Shown in pieces: positions 36,145 to 45,185 of a stretch of DNA of 64,000 nucleotides (position 1 is its first letter; each line of letters starts with the position of its first letter). The stretch comes from an uncultured Planococcus sp. (GTDB lineage: Bacteria; Bacillota; Bacilli; Bacillales_A; Planococcaceae). Location: NCBI GenBank assembly GCA_947502505.1, contig CANNAE010000003.1:1-64000 (forward strand), given 5' to 3'. Under the pieces are notes generated by a model. The model was not told the origin of the DNA. It did no database searches and saw nothing but the letters and a program-made list of their open reading frames with translations. A program made the position numbers and the translations under genes.

Positions 36145-38136
36145 ATGGCAGATTTACGGGTACCTGAAAAGCGCTTCCGGCCTGAGCTGGAAGGAGTCCG
36201 CGCAGTCGCGGCGCTTTTGGTGGCAGTCTATCACATTTGGATCGGGTCGGTTTCCGGCGGGGTCGATGTCTTTTTCATCGTCTCGGGATATCTGATTACG
36301 ACGTCTCTTTTGTCACGGATGGTGCGCGAAGGCCGCATCAATTATTTGGAAAATCTATTGGGGCTTGCGAAACGGCTGTTTCCGCTGGCATTTACGGTAC
36401 TTGCCGTAAGTGCGGTGCTGTCGATTTTCGTCTTGCCGCTCAGCACATGGCGCCAGACGATCGCCGAATTGTTTTCGTCGATGTTCTATTTCCAAAACTG
36501 GCAATTGGCCAATAGCGCCGTCGATTATTTGGCGCAAAACAACACGGCAAGCCCGTTCCAGCATTTCTGGGCATTGTCCATTCAAGGCCAGTTCTATGTC
36601 ACTTGGCCGATCGTCATTACGCTCGTCTATCTATTGGCGACAAAAATCCTCAAAACGCCGGTGCGCAAAACCTTGCTCGCCGTGCTAACGGTGATTTTCC
36701 TCGCTTCGCTCAGCTATTCGGTTTATATCACGGCAGTTAATCAGCCGTGGGCATATTTCGATACCTTTGCACGGGCTTGGGAGTTCTCGCTCGGTGGGAT
36801 GCTTGCGCTCTTGCTCCCGTATCTGAAATTTCCGGACCGCGCACATCTCATCATGGGCTGGGCCGGGCTTGCGATCATTGCCTTTACGGGCATGGTGCTG
36901 CCGGTCTCGACCGTATTCCCGGGATTTGCGGCATTGCTGCCGACAGGTGGGGTGATTTTGATCATCATTGCCAGTGAAAACGGGCAGGCATTCGGTGTGC
37001 AGAAATTGCTCGGCTCGAAGCCTTTCCAGTATTTCGGCAGTATTTCGTACGGCTTTTATTTATGGCATTGGCCGTTATTGGTGTTTTATTATGCCTACTT
37101 CAATACCGATACGGTGACGACTCCAGCAGGTCTTACCATACTCGGAATTACGTTCATCTTATCAGTCCTGACGATTCGACTCGTCGAAAAGCCGGTGCGT
37201 GAAATGCCGATCAAGCATTCGAAAAAACGTTTGTCGAAAGTGCTTGTCGCCTTGATGGCACCGGCCATTCTGATCGGCCTTTCATGGAGTGTATTTGTCC
37301 AGGCAAGCAGCAGCAGCGAGCCGGTAACGATCGAAGACAATCCGGGCGCACGCGCCGTGTTGGAAAATATCCAACCGGCAGAAGATGCGGAACTGCAGCC
37401 AGACTTTTTATCGGCAAAAGAAGACTTGCCGACTTTCTATAGCAATAAAGATTGCTTCTTGACGGGCAGCGTCAGCTCCAAGTTGAAAGAATGCTCGTTT
37501 GGCGTCACGGAAAATCCTGAGCATGTCGTCGCACTTGTCGGCGGTTCGCATTCGGGCCATTGGTTCCCGGCACTTGAAGCGATTGCAGAAGAACTGAACA
37601 TGCGCATCGATGTCTACAACAAAGATGCCTGCCGATTCTCGAGCGGCGATTTCGATGGCCAGCTCGATGAAGCGTGCATGACGTGGAACGACAATTTGCA
37701 AGAGCGCTTGATGGCAGAGCCGCCTGATTTGATCTTCACGACGGCGACGGTGAATTCAGGAGACACGGTGCCAAAAGGCTATATCAATAAATGGAAAGAG
37801 TTCGAAGGGATTGCGGAGATTTTTGCAGTGCGCGACAATCCACGCATGAAAACCGATCCGACGATCTGCCTTGATGGGTCGAGCGTAGAAGAATGTTCGG
37901 TTGAGCGCAGTAAAGGCCTTGCGAATGTCGTGCCATGGGAAAACACGGAAGGCATCCCAGACAATGTAACATTTGCGGATATGTCTGAGTATTTCTGTAC
38001 AGACGACACATGCCCTCCTGTGGTCGGCAATGTGCTTGTCTATCGCGATAAGCACCATTTGACCACGCTCTATTCGCAAACAATGGGGCCGGCGTTAAGA
38101 GAACATCTCGAACCGGCACTTGAAAACTTGAATTGA
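36145..38136 (+). CDS. Membrane acyltransferase fused to an SGNH domain (OafA/OatA type)
   Basis: A 663-residue protein. Residues about 10-370 form an acyltransferase-3 domain with about ten helices, starting RFRPELEGVRAVAALLVAVYHI, the usual R-x10-H motif, and SGYLIT. Residues about 400-663 form an extracytoplasmic SGNH domain with nucleophile Ser in VGGSHSGHW and catalytic DKHHLT near the end. At least eight cysteines occur in this outer domain, suggesting disulfides. Such proteins O-acetylate peptidoglycan, teichoic acid or polysaccharides. It is monocistronic with a terminator. The acceptor here is unknown. Confidence 0.9.
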   Translation: MADLRVPEKRFRPELEGVRAVAALLVAVYHIWIGSVSGGVDVFFIVSGYLITTSLLSRMVREGRINYLENLLGLAKRLFPLAFTVLAVSAVLSIFVLPLSTWRQTIAELFSSMFYFQNWQLANSAVDYLAQNNTASPFQHFWALSIQGQFYVTWPIVITLVYLLATKILKTPVRKTLLAVLTVIFLASLSYSVYITAVNQPWAYFDTFARAWEFSLGGMLALLLPYLKFPDRAHLIMGWAGLAIIAFTGMVLPVSTVFPGFAALLPTGGVILIIIASENGQAFGVQKLLGSKPFQYFGSISYGFYLWHWPLLVFYYAYFNTDTVTTPAGLTILGITFILSVLTIRLVEKPVREMPIKHSKKRLSKVLVALMAPAILIGLSWSVFVQASSSSEPVTIEDNPGARAVLENIQPAEDAELQPDFLSAKEDLPTFYSNKDCFLTGSVSSKLKECSFGVTENPEHVVALVGGSHSGHWFPALEAIAEELNMRIDVYNKDACRFSSGDFDGQLDEACMTWNDNLQERLMAEPPDLIFTTATVNSGDTVPKGYINKWKEFEGIAEIFAVRDNPRMKTDPTICLDGSSVEECSVERSKGLANVVPWENTEGIPDNVTFADMSEYFCTDDTCPPVVGNVLVYRDKHHLTTLYSQTMGPALREHLEPALENLN

Positions 38137-38145
38137 TGAACACTG

Positions 38146-38182
38146 AACGCCTCCGGAAGATCTAACTTCCGGAGGCGTTTTC
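38146..38182 (+). terminator. Acyltransferase gene terminator
   Basis: Perfect stem AACGCCTCCGGAA / TTCCGGAGGCGTT with a short loop and T run. Confidence 0.93.
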
Positions 38183-38269
38183 TATTCGCGGCTTCAGCAG
38201 GGAAACAGCAGGGCGTGTCGAAAGAGTTACGAAGGAAATGCGCAGCAAAATCGGAAAGGGGTATGGGAC

Positions 38270-39103
38270 ATGAAACGCATATGGCCGATTTTAGCATTGA
38301 CATCGCTCGGGGCATACGGGGCTTATCGAAAGTACAAAGACATGACGCGGCTTATCAAGCCGACATGGCCGGAAGTCCAGCATGCCGGCGAAGTGGAAGA
38401 GGCGAGGACGGCGCATCTGCCAAAACCGATCGCCAAATGGTTGGAGACGATCGGCGCAGTCGGCCGTGAGCAGGTGATGGGCGTTTATGTAAAGCAAGTG
38501 GGCTGGATGAAGACCAAGCCTGACCAGGAAGAATGGACGGAATCGACTGCTGAGCAATATAGCTTTGTCGAACCGCCGTCATTCTATTGGAAAGCGCGCA
38601 TGAAAGTAGATGGCTTATTCGTTACGGGATCCGATAGTTTCCGGGACGGCCGTGCAGGCATGCGCATCCGTTTTGCGGGGCTCGTGCCGATCAACCGGCC
38701 AATGCCGGACGGCAAGCTCGATGAATCGGCCTTGCAGCGCTTTTTGATGGAAATGGCCTGGCTTCCGGGACTGGTTTTCAGCCCGTACATCCGCTTTTTA
38801 AACAGCAGCGAACGCTCCGTGGAAGCGGAAATGACCTATAACGGATCGACTGCCAATGTAACATTCGAGTTCGATGAAAATGGGCGCATGAAACGGGCGC
38901 GGGCGATGCGCTATAAAGACGTCGGCGAAGACGCCAAGCGTTTGCCGTGCATCGCTGAAGTGCACGAATGGCAAAATATCGAAGGCATCGAAATTCCCCG
39001 GCGCATCGACATTACTTGGGTGATCGACGGACAAGCATTCACTTGGTATAAGTTCACCGTTGAACAAGCGAAGTTCAATCCGCCTGTGCCGGATGCCTGG
39101 TGA
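38270..39103 (+). CDS. DUF6544/DUF6920-like protein of unknown function
   Basis: A 277-residue protein. An N-terminal hydrophobic stretch (residues 5-20) may be a membrane anchor. The remainder shows the family pattern: AHLPKPIAKWLETIGAVG near 48-65, FYWKARMKVDGLFVTGSDSF, and repeated beta strands with RFLMEMAWLPG and WQNIEGIEIPRRIDITWVI. The domain is likely a beta-barrel or lipocalin-like fold; no catalytic residues are evident. AAAGGGG precedes the ATG. No function is assigned. Confidence 0.72.
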   Translation: MKRIWPILALTSLGAYGAYRKYKDMTRLIKPTWPEVQHAGEVEEARTAHLPKPIAKWLETIGAVGREQVMGVYVKQVGWMKTKPDQEEWTESTAEQYSFVEPPSFYWKARMKVDGLFVTGSDSFRDGRAGMRIRFAGLVPINRPMPDGKLDESALQRFLMEMAWLPGLVFSPYIRFLNSSERSVEAEMTYNGSTANVTFEFDENGRMKRARAMRYKDVGEDAKRLPCIAEVHEWQNIEGIEIPRRIDITWVIDGQAFTWYKFTVEQAKFNPPVPDAW

Positions 39104-39151
39104 CAAGATCAAGAATATAACAGAAAGTTCTTTGTTTTTTGATAAATCTTC

Positions 39152-39180
39152 TTGACCCAAATCACCTCAGGGGGTATCAT
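39152..39180 (+). promoter_or_regulatory. Sigma-A promoter of the S-box methionine operon
   Basis: TTGACC (39152-39157), 17-nt spacer, TATCAT (39175-39180), about 28 nt before the aptamer. Confidence 0.75.
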
Positions 39181-39207
39181 GTGGGAATACTAAAAATTGA
39201 ATAGTGA

Positions 39208-39361
39208 ATTCTTATCTAGAGAAGTCGAGGGACTGGCCCGATGACGCTTCAGCAACCAGCCACTAAGGTCAGGTGCTAATTCCAGCAGGCACACGCCTGG
39301 CAGATGAAAAGGAACGAGTCCGATATCGTAAAGCCTTCTTTTTCATGGAAGGCTTTTTTTG
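39208..39361 (+). promoter_or_regulatory. SAM-I riboswitch (S-box) upstream of yitJ-metH
   Basis: A second S-box: P1 TTATCT (39212-39217) with AGATGA (39302-39307), the conserved AGAGAAGTCGAGGGACTGGC, GATGACGCTTCAGCAACC, and a terminator (AAGCCTTC with GGAAGGCTT, then T run, 39331-39361). It resembles the copy at 30588. SAM is expected to switch off methionine synthesis. Confidence 0.96.
39331..39361 (+). terminator. Terminator of the second SAM-I riboswitch
   Basis: Stem AAGCCTT with AAGGCTT and eight T; 55 nt before the yitJ start. Confidence 0.88.
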
Positions 39362-39416
39362 TTTCATATCGATGCGTCCGCAGCTGCACGGCAATTCAGA
39401 CGGAGGAGGGCGAATC

Positions 39417-41261
39417 ATGTTATTAGACGAATTGAACAAACGGATGCTGACGGCAGATGGCGCGATGGGGACGCTGTTGTACTCCTACGGCATCGAATAT
39501 TGCAACGAGGAATTGAACATCCAGCGCCCGGAAGTGATCGAGAAGATCCACCGTGACTATATCGCGGTAGGAGCGGATATCATCCAAACGAACACATACG
39601 GCGCCAATGCCCATAAACTGGCGCGCTACGGGCTCGAAGAACAGACCGAAGCAATCAATAAAGCAGCGATCGCCATCGCCAATAAAGCCGCAAAAGACGG
39701 CGGGCAGTTCGTGCTCGGCACGATCGGCGGCATCCGCGGCATCCGTAAAAGCGATGCGACATTGGATGAAATCGTCGCCATGGTCGACCAACAGGCGCAA
39801 CATCTATTGTCCGGAGACCCGGACGGTTTATTGCTCGAGACCTATTATGATTTCGAGGAACTCGCAGCGACCGTCAGCCATTTAAAGAAACTAACCGACG
39901 CCCCGCTGATTGCGCAATTGTCGATGCACGAACCCGGCATCTTGCAAAACGGCATGAGCTTGAACGAAGGATTGAAACGGCTCGACGCACTCGGCGCAGA
40001 AATTGTTGGCGTCAATTGCCGGCTCGGCCCGCACCATACCATCCAAGCGTTCGAAGGCGTCGAACTGCCGGAAAAAGCCTTTTTATCGGCTTACCCGAAT
40101 GCTTCGCTACTCGATATCGAAGACGGGCGAATCGTCTATGAATCGGAAGCCGATTATTTCGGCCGTGCGGCATTATTGCTGCGTGAAGAAGGCGTGAGAC
40201 TCATCGGCGGCTGTTGCGGCACGACGCCGAAGCATATCGAAGCGGTGAAAAAACGCATCGGCCATCTGCAGCCGATCACCGAAAAGAAAGTCGAGGAGAA
40301 AAAGCCGATCGTCATCCGCGAAGCGGAAGCCTTGAAGGACAAGCCTTTGCACGAAAAAGCGAAAACCGAGCGGACCATCATCGTTGAACTCGATACGCCG
40401 CGCCATTTGGATATCGATAAATTCCTCGAAGGCTCCAAAGCATTGGATGCAGAAGGCATCGATGCGATCACGATGGCCGACAATTCACTCGCTTCGCCGC
40501 GCATCAGCAATATGGCGATGGGGTCGATCATTAAGCACAAGCAGGACGTCAGACCTCTTGCGCATATCACATGCCGCGACCGCAACCTGATCGGCTTGCA
40601 ATCGCATATCATGGGGCTCAATGCACTCGGCATCCACGACATCCTCGCCGTCACGGGCGATCCGACAAAAGTCGGCGATTTCCCGGGCGCGACAAGCGTC
40701 TATGATGTCTCGAGCCTGGAATTGATCCAGCTCATCAAAAAACTCAACGAGGGCATTTCATTCTCCGGGAAGCCGCTCCGGAAAAAAGCGAATTTCTCCG
40801 TCGCCGCAGCGTTCAACCCGAATGTCCGTGTGGTCGAGCGGGCAGTGGCAAGGCTCGAGAAGAAAATCGAAGCCGGGGCGGATTATTTCATTTCACAACC
40901 GGTCTATACGAAAGAGAAAATCATCGAGATCCACGAGGCGACAAAGCATTTGGATACGCCGATTTTCCTCGGGGTCATGCCGCTGACGAGCATACGCAGC
41001 GCCGATTTCCTGCATAACGAAGTGCCGGGCATCAAATTGTCGGAAGAGGCACTTGACCGCATGCGAGCTTGCGGCGAAGACAAGGAAAAAGCGACGGCGG
41101 AAGGCATCCAAATCGCGAAAGAATTGATCGATACCGCAGCGGAACTGTTCAACGGCATTTATTTGATCACGCCATTTGTGCGCTACGACATGACGGTGGA
41201 GTTAATCCGCCACATCCGACAACTAGATTTAAAGAAAGCGAGCGATCGTGCCTATGCCTAA
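39417..41261 (+). CDS. yitJ: Bifunctional homocysteine S-methyltransferase/5,10-methylene-THF reductase
   Basis: A 614-residue fusion. The N-terminal half (residues 1-300) is a zinc-dependent homocysteine methyltransferase with DGAMGTLLY, NTYGAN, and the zinc site VNC and GGCCGTT. The C-terminal half (about 320-614) is a MetF-like MTHF reductase with FAD barrel segments TVELDTPRH-like IVELDTPRHLD, HITCRDRN, LAVTGDPTKVGD and the FISQPVY motif. ATG at 39417 follows GGAGGAGGG; the open frame extends back into the riboswitch terminator and is not translated. It overlaps metH by 8 bp. B. subtilis YitJ has the same fusion. Confidence 0.95.
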   Translation: MLLDELNKRMLTADGAMGTLLYSYGIEYCNEELNIQRPEVIEKIHRDYIAVGADIIQTNTYGANAHKLARYGLEEQTEAINKAAIAIANKAAKDGGQFVLGTIGGIRGIRKSDATLDEIVAMVDQQAQHLLSGDPDGLLLETYYDFEELAATVSHLKKLTDAPLIAQLSMHEPGILQNGMSLNEGLKRLDALGAEIVGVNCRLGPHHTIQAFEGVELPEKAFLSAYPNASLLDIEDGRIVYESEADYFGRAALLLREEGVRLIGGCCGTTPKHIEAVKKRIGHLQPITEKKVEEKKPIVIREAEALKDKPLHEKAKTERTIIVELDTPRHLDIDKFLEGSKALDAEGIDAITMADNSLASPRISNMAMGSIIKHKQDVRPLAHITCRDRNLIGLQSHIMGLNALGIHDILAVTGDPTKVGDFPGATSVYDVSSLELIQLIKKLNEGISFSGKPLRKKANFSVAAAFNPNVRVVERAVARLEKKIEAGADYFISQPVYTKEKIIEIHEATKHLDTPIFLGVMPLTSIRSADFLHNEVPGIKLSEEALDRMRACGEDKEKATAEGIQIAKELIDTAAELFNGIYLITPFVRYDMTVELIRHIRQLDLKKASDRAYA

Positions 41262-44200
41262 ACATTTAATTGAACAGCAACTCGAAAAACGCATCCTCAT
41301 CATTGACGGCGCGATGGGGACGATGATCCAAAACGCGGACTTGTCGGCAGAAGATTTTGGCGGCGAGGAATACGACGGCTGCAACGAATACTTGAATATC
41401 GTCCGTCCCGAAGTGCTAGAAGGCGTGCACGATGCGTATTTGGAAGCGGGCGCAGACATCATCTGCACAAACACATTCGGCGGCACGCCAGTCGTTTTGG
41501 ATGAATATGGGCTCGGCCATCGTGCAGCGGAAATCAATCAGAAAGCAGTCGAAATCGCGAAAAAGAGCCAAGCGAAATATTCGACGCCTGAATGGCCGCG
41601 CTTTGTTGCGGGCGCACTCGGGCCGACGACGAAAACTTTGTCGGTAACAGGCGGCATTACCTTCGATGCATTAAAAGCCGATTTCCAGGTGCAGGCGAAA
41701 GCCTTGATTGAAGGCGGCGCGGATCTATTATTGCTGGAGACGAGCCAGGATATGCTCAATGTCAAAGCAGCGACGATCGCGATACATGATGCCTTTGAAG
41801 AAACCGGTGTGGAATTGCCGGTGATGATTTCAGGGACCATCGAACCGATGGGCACGACACTTGCCGGCCAGACGATCGAAGCGTTCTATGTGTCGATCGA
41901 GCATATTAAGCCGCTGTCGGTCGGCTTGAATTGTGCGACGGGGCCGGAATTCATGACCGATCATTTGCGCTCGCTGTCCGAATTGTCGACAGGCTACGTC
42001 AGCTGCTACCCGAATGCTGGGCTGCCGGACGAGGAAGGGCATTACCACGAGACGCCGGAATCTTTGTCGAAAAAACTGCGCGGATTCGCTGAAAAAGGCT
42101 GGCTCAATGTGGTCGGCGGCTGTTGCGGTACGACGCCTGCACATATCGCGGCGGTGCGTGAAGCGGTCGACGGGCTGGCTCCGCGTGAACGCAATGAAAC
42201 GAGCCATGGCCATGCGATATCAGGCATCGAAGTTCTCGAATACGACGATTCGATGCGCCCGCTATTTGTCGGCGAACGCACCAATGTCATCGGCTCACGT
42301 AAATTCAAGCGTTTGATTATCGAAGGGAAATTCGAGGAAGCGGCGGAAATCGCACGCGCCCAAGTGAAGAATGGGGCGCATGTCATCGATATTTGCCTGG
42401 CGAACCCGGACCGCGAAGAACTGGAAGATATGACGGCATTCATGCAGGAAGTCGTCAAAAAAGTGAAAGTGCCGCTGGTCATCGATTCCACGGATGAAGA
42501 CGTCATCGAAGCTTCGCTGAAATTCTCCCAAGGCAAAGCGATCATCAACTCGATCAATTTGGAAGATGGGGAAGAGCGTTTCGATGCGGTTATGCCGCTC
42601 GTGAAAAAATACGGCGCTTCGGTCGTCGTCGGGACAATCGACGAAGTCGGCATGGCGGTGACGCGCGAACGCAAACTCGAAATTGCGGAACGCTCGTATC
42701 AATTGCTGACGGAAAAATGGGGGCTTGCACCGGAAGACATCATTTTCGATCCACTCGTCTTCCCAGTCGGAACAGGCGACGAGCAATACATCGGTTCAGC
42801 CGTTGAAACGGTCGAAGGCATCCGTTTGATCAAGGAAAAGCTGCCGCGCTCCTTGACGATACTTGGCGTATCGAATGTGTCGTTCGGCTTGCCGCCAGTC
42901 GGCCGCGAAGTGCTGAATGCCGTTTATCTTTATCATTGCACGCAAGCAGGCCTTGATTATGCCATCGTCAACACCGAGAAGCTCGAGCGCTTTGCATCGA
43001 TTCCAAAAGAAGAAGTGAAGATGGCAGAAGAATTATTGTTCGAGACGACCGATAAAAACTTGGCGGACTTCACGGATTTCTACCGCGACAAGAAAAAGGA
43101 AAAAACCGAGGACGATATTCCGGATACCGTGCCGGAGCGCCTCGCTTATTATATTCTAGAAGGCACAAAAGAAGGGCTCATCCCGGATCTCGACAAAGCG
43201 CGGGAGCTGTACGAAGACCCGCTGGAGATCATCAACGGGCCGCTCATGGAAGGCATGGCTGAAGTCGGCCGCTTATTCAACGACAACCAGCTGATCGTCG
43301 CGGAAGTGCTGCAATCAGCCGGCGTCATGAAAGCCGCCGTGTCGTATCTCGAAGGCTTTATGGAAAAGAAAGCGGATGATAGCGGGAAAGGCAAAGTCAT
43401 CCTTGCGACGGTCAAAGGCGATGTCCATGATATCGGTAAAAACTTAGTCGACATCATCTTGTCGAATAACGGCTTCAAAGTGATCGACATCGGCATCAAA
43501 GTGACACCTGCCGCACTCATCGAAGTGATCCGTAAAGAACAGCCGGACATTATTGGCTTGTCGGGGCTGCTCGTAAAATCGGCCAAACAGATGGTGCTGA
43601 CGGCGCAGGATTTCCGCGAAGCCGATATCGACGTGCCGATTTTAGTCGGAGGCGCCGCCTTGTCCCGGCGCTTCACTGAAACGAAAATCGCTGCCGAATA
43701 CAACGGGCCAGTCATTTACGCCAAAGACGCCATGCAAGGGCTGGACCTCGCGAACCGCCTGCAAAGCGGCGCCGGAAAAGCGGTGCTGCTCGAAGAACTT
43801 GGCGCCCAACAGGAAAAACGCCAAGCACAAGATGCGGCTCGTGCCGAAAAAGGCGCTGTCGCGATTTTGGAAAAACCGGTCAAGACCGTGCGCGAAGATG
43901 CGCCGATCTATGTGCCGAACGATTTGCGCCGCCATGTACTGAAAGATTATTCGGTGTCGCATTTGTATCCTTACGTCAATATGCGCACATTGATCGGCCA
44001 CCATCTAGGCTTGCGCGGCTATAGCGACAAACTCTTGCAGCAAGGCGACGCACGAGCAGTGGAGCTGCACGAACTCGCGACGGAGTTTCTGCGGTCTGGC
44101 TTGTTGAAGCCGGCGGGGATGTATCAATTCTTCCCAGCACAATCGGATGGCGACGATGTCATCATTTACGACCCGAAAGACGCCAAAACGGAAATTGAAC

Positions 44201-44691
44201 GCTTCACCTTCCCGCGCCAAGCGAAAGCGCCTTTCCTCTGCCTGGCCGATTATTTGAAATCAACCGCAAGCGGCGAGATGGATTATGTCGCGTTCATGCA
44301 AGTAACGGCAGGGCACGGGGTACGTGCGGAAGCAACGCGTTTAAAAGAAGCGGGGAAATTTCTCGAGAGCCACGCGCTGCAAGCGACCGCTTTGGAGCTC
44401 GCGGAAGGATTCGCAGAACGCCTACATCAGGAAATCCGTGACCAATGGGGCTTCCCGGACACGACGGACTTCTCGATGCGCGACCGGTTCGCGGCAAAAT
44501 ACCAAGGCCAGCGTTTCTCATTCGGCTACCCGGCCTGCCCGAACCTGGAAGACCAGGCGAAACTGTTTGGCCTCATCAAACCGGAAGACATCGGTGTCCA
44601 TTTGACGGAAGAATTCATGATGGACCCGGAAGCATCGGTATCGGCAATCGTCTTCGCCCATCCGGACGCGCGTTATTTCAATGTAGAATAA
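41254..44691 (+). CDS. metH: Cobalamin-dependent methionine synthase MetH
   Basis: A 1145-residue methionine synthase, full length with four modules. Homocysteine-binding (1-320; DGAMGTMIQ, VGGCCGTTPAHI); pterin-binding (about 340-620; FVGERTNVIGS, and DPLVFPVGTGD); cobalamin-binding (about 640-870; DVHDIGKNLVDIIL carrying the His ligand); and an AdoMet reactivation domain (about 890-1145; RFSFGYPACPNLEDQ). ATG at 41254 lies inside the end of yitJ; a GTG at 41248 is an alternative. The enzyme requires B12. It is under SAM-riboswitch control with yitJ. Confidence 0.97.
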   Translation: MPKHLIEQQLEKRILIIDGAMGTMIQNADLSAEDFGGEEYDGCNEYLNIVRPEVLEGVHDAYLEAGADIICTNTFGGTPVVLDEYGLGHRAAEINQKAVEIAKKSQAKYSTPEWPRFVAGALGPTTKTLSVTGGITFDALKADFQVQAKALIEGGADLLLLETSQDMLNVKAATIAIHDAFEETGVELPVMISGTIEPMGTTLAGQTIEAFYVSIEHIKPLSVGLNCATGPEFMTDHLRSLSELSTGYVSCYPNAGLPDEEGHYHETPESLSKKLRGFAEKGWLNVVGGCCGTTPAHIAAVREAVDGLAPRERNETSHGHAISGIEVLEYDDSMRPLFVGERTNVIGSRKFKRLIIEGKFEEAAEIARAQVKNGAHVIDICLANPDREELEDMTAFMQEVVKKVKVPLVIDSTDEDVIEASLKFSQGKAIINSINLEDGEERFDAVMPLVKKYGASVVVGTIDEVGMAVTRERKLEIAERSYQLLTEKWGLAPEDIIFDPLVFPVGTGDEQYIGSAVETVEGIRLIKEKLPRSLTILGVSNVSFGLPPVGREVLNAVYLYHCTQAGLDYAIVNTEKLERFASIPKEEVKMAEELLFETTDKNLADFTDFYRDKKKEKTEDDIPDTVPERLAYYILEGTKEGLIPDLDKARELYEDPLEIINGPLMEGMAEVGRLFNDNQLIVAEVLQSAGVMKAAVSYLEGFMEKKADDSGKGKVILATVKGDVHDIGKNLVDIILSNNGFKVIDIGIKVTPAALIEVIRKEQPDIIGLSGLLVKSAKQMVLTAQDFREADIDVPILVGGAALSRRFTETKIAAEYNGPVIYAKDAMQGLDLANRLQSGAGKAVLLEELGAQQEKRQAQDAARAEKGAVAILEKPVKTVREDAPIYVPNDLRRHVLKDYSVSHLYPYVNMRTLIGHHLGLRGYSDKLLQQGDARAVELHELATEFLRSGLLKPAGMYQFFPAQSDGDDVIIYDPKDAKTEIERFTFPRQAKAPFLCLADYLKSTASGEMDYVAFMQVTAGHGVRAEATRLKEAGKFLESHALQATALELAEGFAERLHQEIRDQWGFPDTTDFSMRDRFAAKYQGQRFSFGYPACPNLEDQAKLFGLIKPEDIGVHLTEEFMMDPEASVSAIVFAHPDARYFNVE

Positions 44692-44695
44692 AAAG

Positions 44696-44727
44696 AACGG
44701 AGCCAGGGAAACCCTGGCTCCGTTTTT
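44696..44727 (+). terminator. metH terminator
   Basis: A 13-bp perfect stem AACGGAGCCAGGG-AAA-CCCTGGCTCCGTT and T run. A similar, imperfect hairpin recurs at 45101-45131. Confidence 0.93.
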
Positions 44728-45100
44728 AGTTTGTCAAAATATCTCATCAGCTTATTCACGTTCCGTTCCAGCCGGACGCTTTCGGGCCCACAGGATGTGG
44801 GTCATGTGGCTGGCGCGACAGGACCTCGCGCTGCCAGCTGCCAGGGCACAGTCGCTAACGCTAAAAACATCCTGCTCAACTCTCACAAAGTTCGAGCTTC
44901 GCAAACGAATGACTTCGTTCATTCGCTTGCAGGGTCTTCGGCTCGCGTCGCTCAGTCACTGCTTCCGCTGGAGTCGCCGACTTCTACCTCACTAGGATTA
45001 GCAATTGCTTTTACAACTCAATTTCAGTTGAAATAATACTTAATTTATAACAACGCTCGTAACTATTAAGAAGGAAAGCTAGGGATTCTTTTCAATCTCC
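44728..45100. repeat. GC-rich intergenic element, possible diverged copy C
   Basis: About 370 nt without a credible gene between metH and the next gene. The left end (AGTTTGTCAAAATAT) resembles the left end of copies A and B (CAGRYTGTCRAGAAA); the right end (GATTCTTTTCAATCTCC) loosely resembles theirs. The interior contains inverted repeats such as GAATGACTTCGTTCATTCG and GCTTCCGCTGGAGTCG-type segments. A 101-codon frame from 44731 has no ribosome site. The relationship to A and B is tentative. Confidence 0.45.
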
Positions 45101-45131
45101 AAAAACGGACCAGGGGCCTGGCCCGTTTTTT
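45101..45131 (+). terminator. Orphan terminator-like hairpin beyond element C
   Basis: AAAAACGGACCAGG-GG-CCTGGCCCGTTTTTT, with an A-C mismatch. It recalls the metH terminator (ACGG..CCAGG) and has no gene directly upstream. Confidence 0.7.
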
Positions 45132-45185
45132 CTCTGTGTTCAAGTGGTATGATGAAGAATAGAGAGTTAAAGGAGGTGCGGACGG

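Noticed and set aside
44731-45036. A 101-codon frame inside element C
   Set aside because: No ribosome site, odd composition, and it follows the inverted repeats of a non-coding element.
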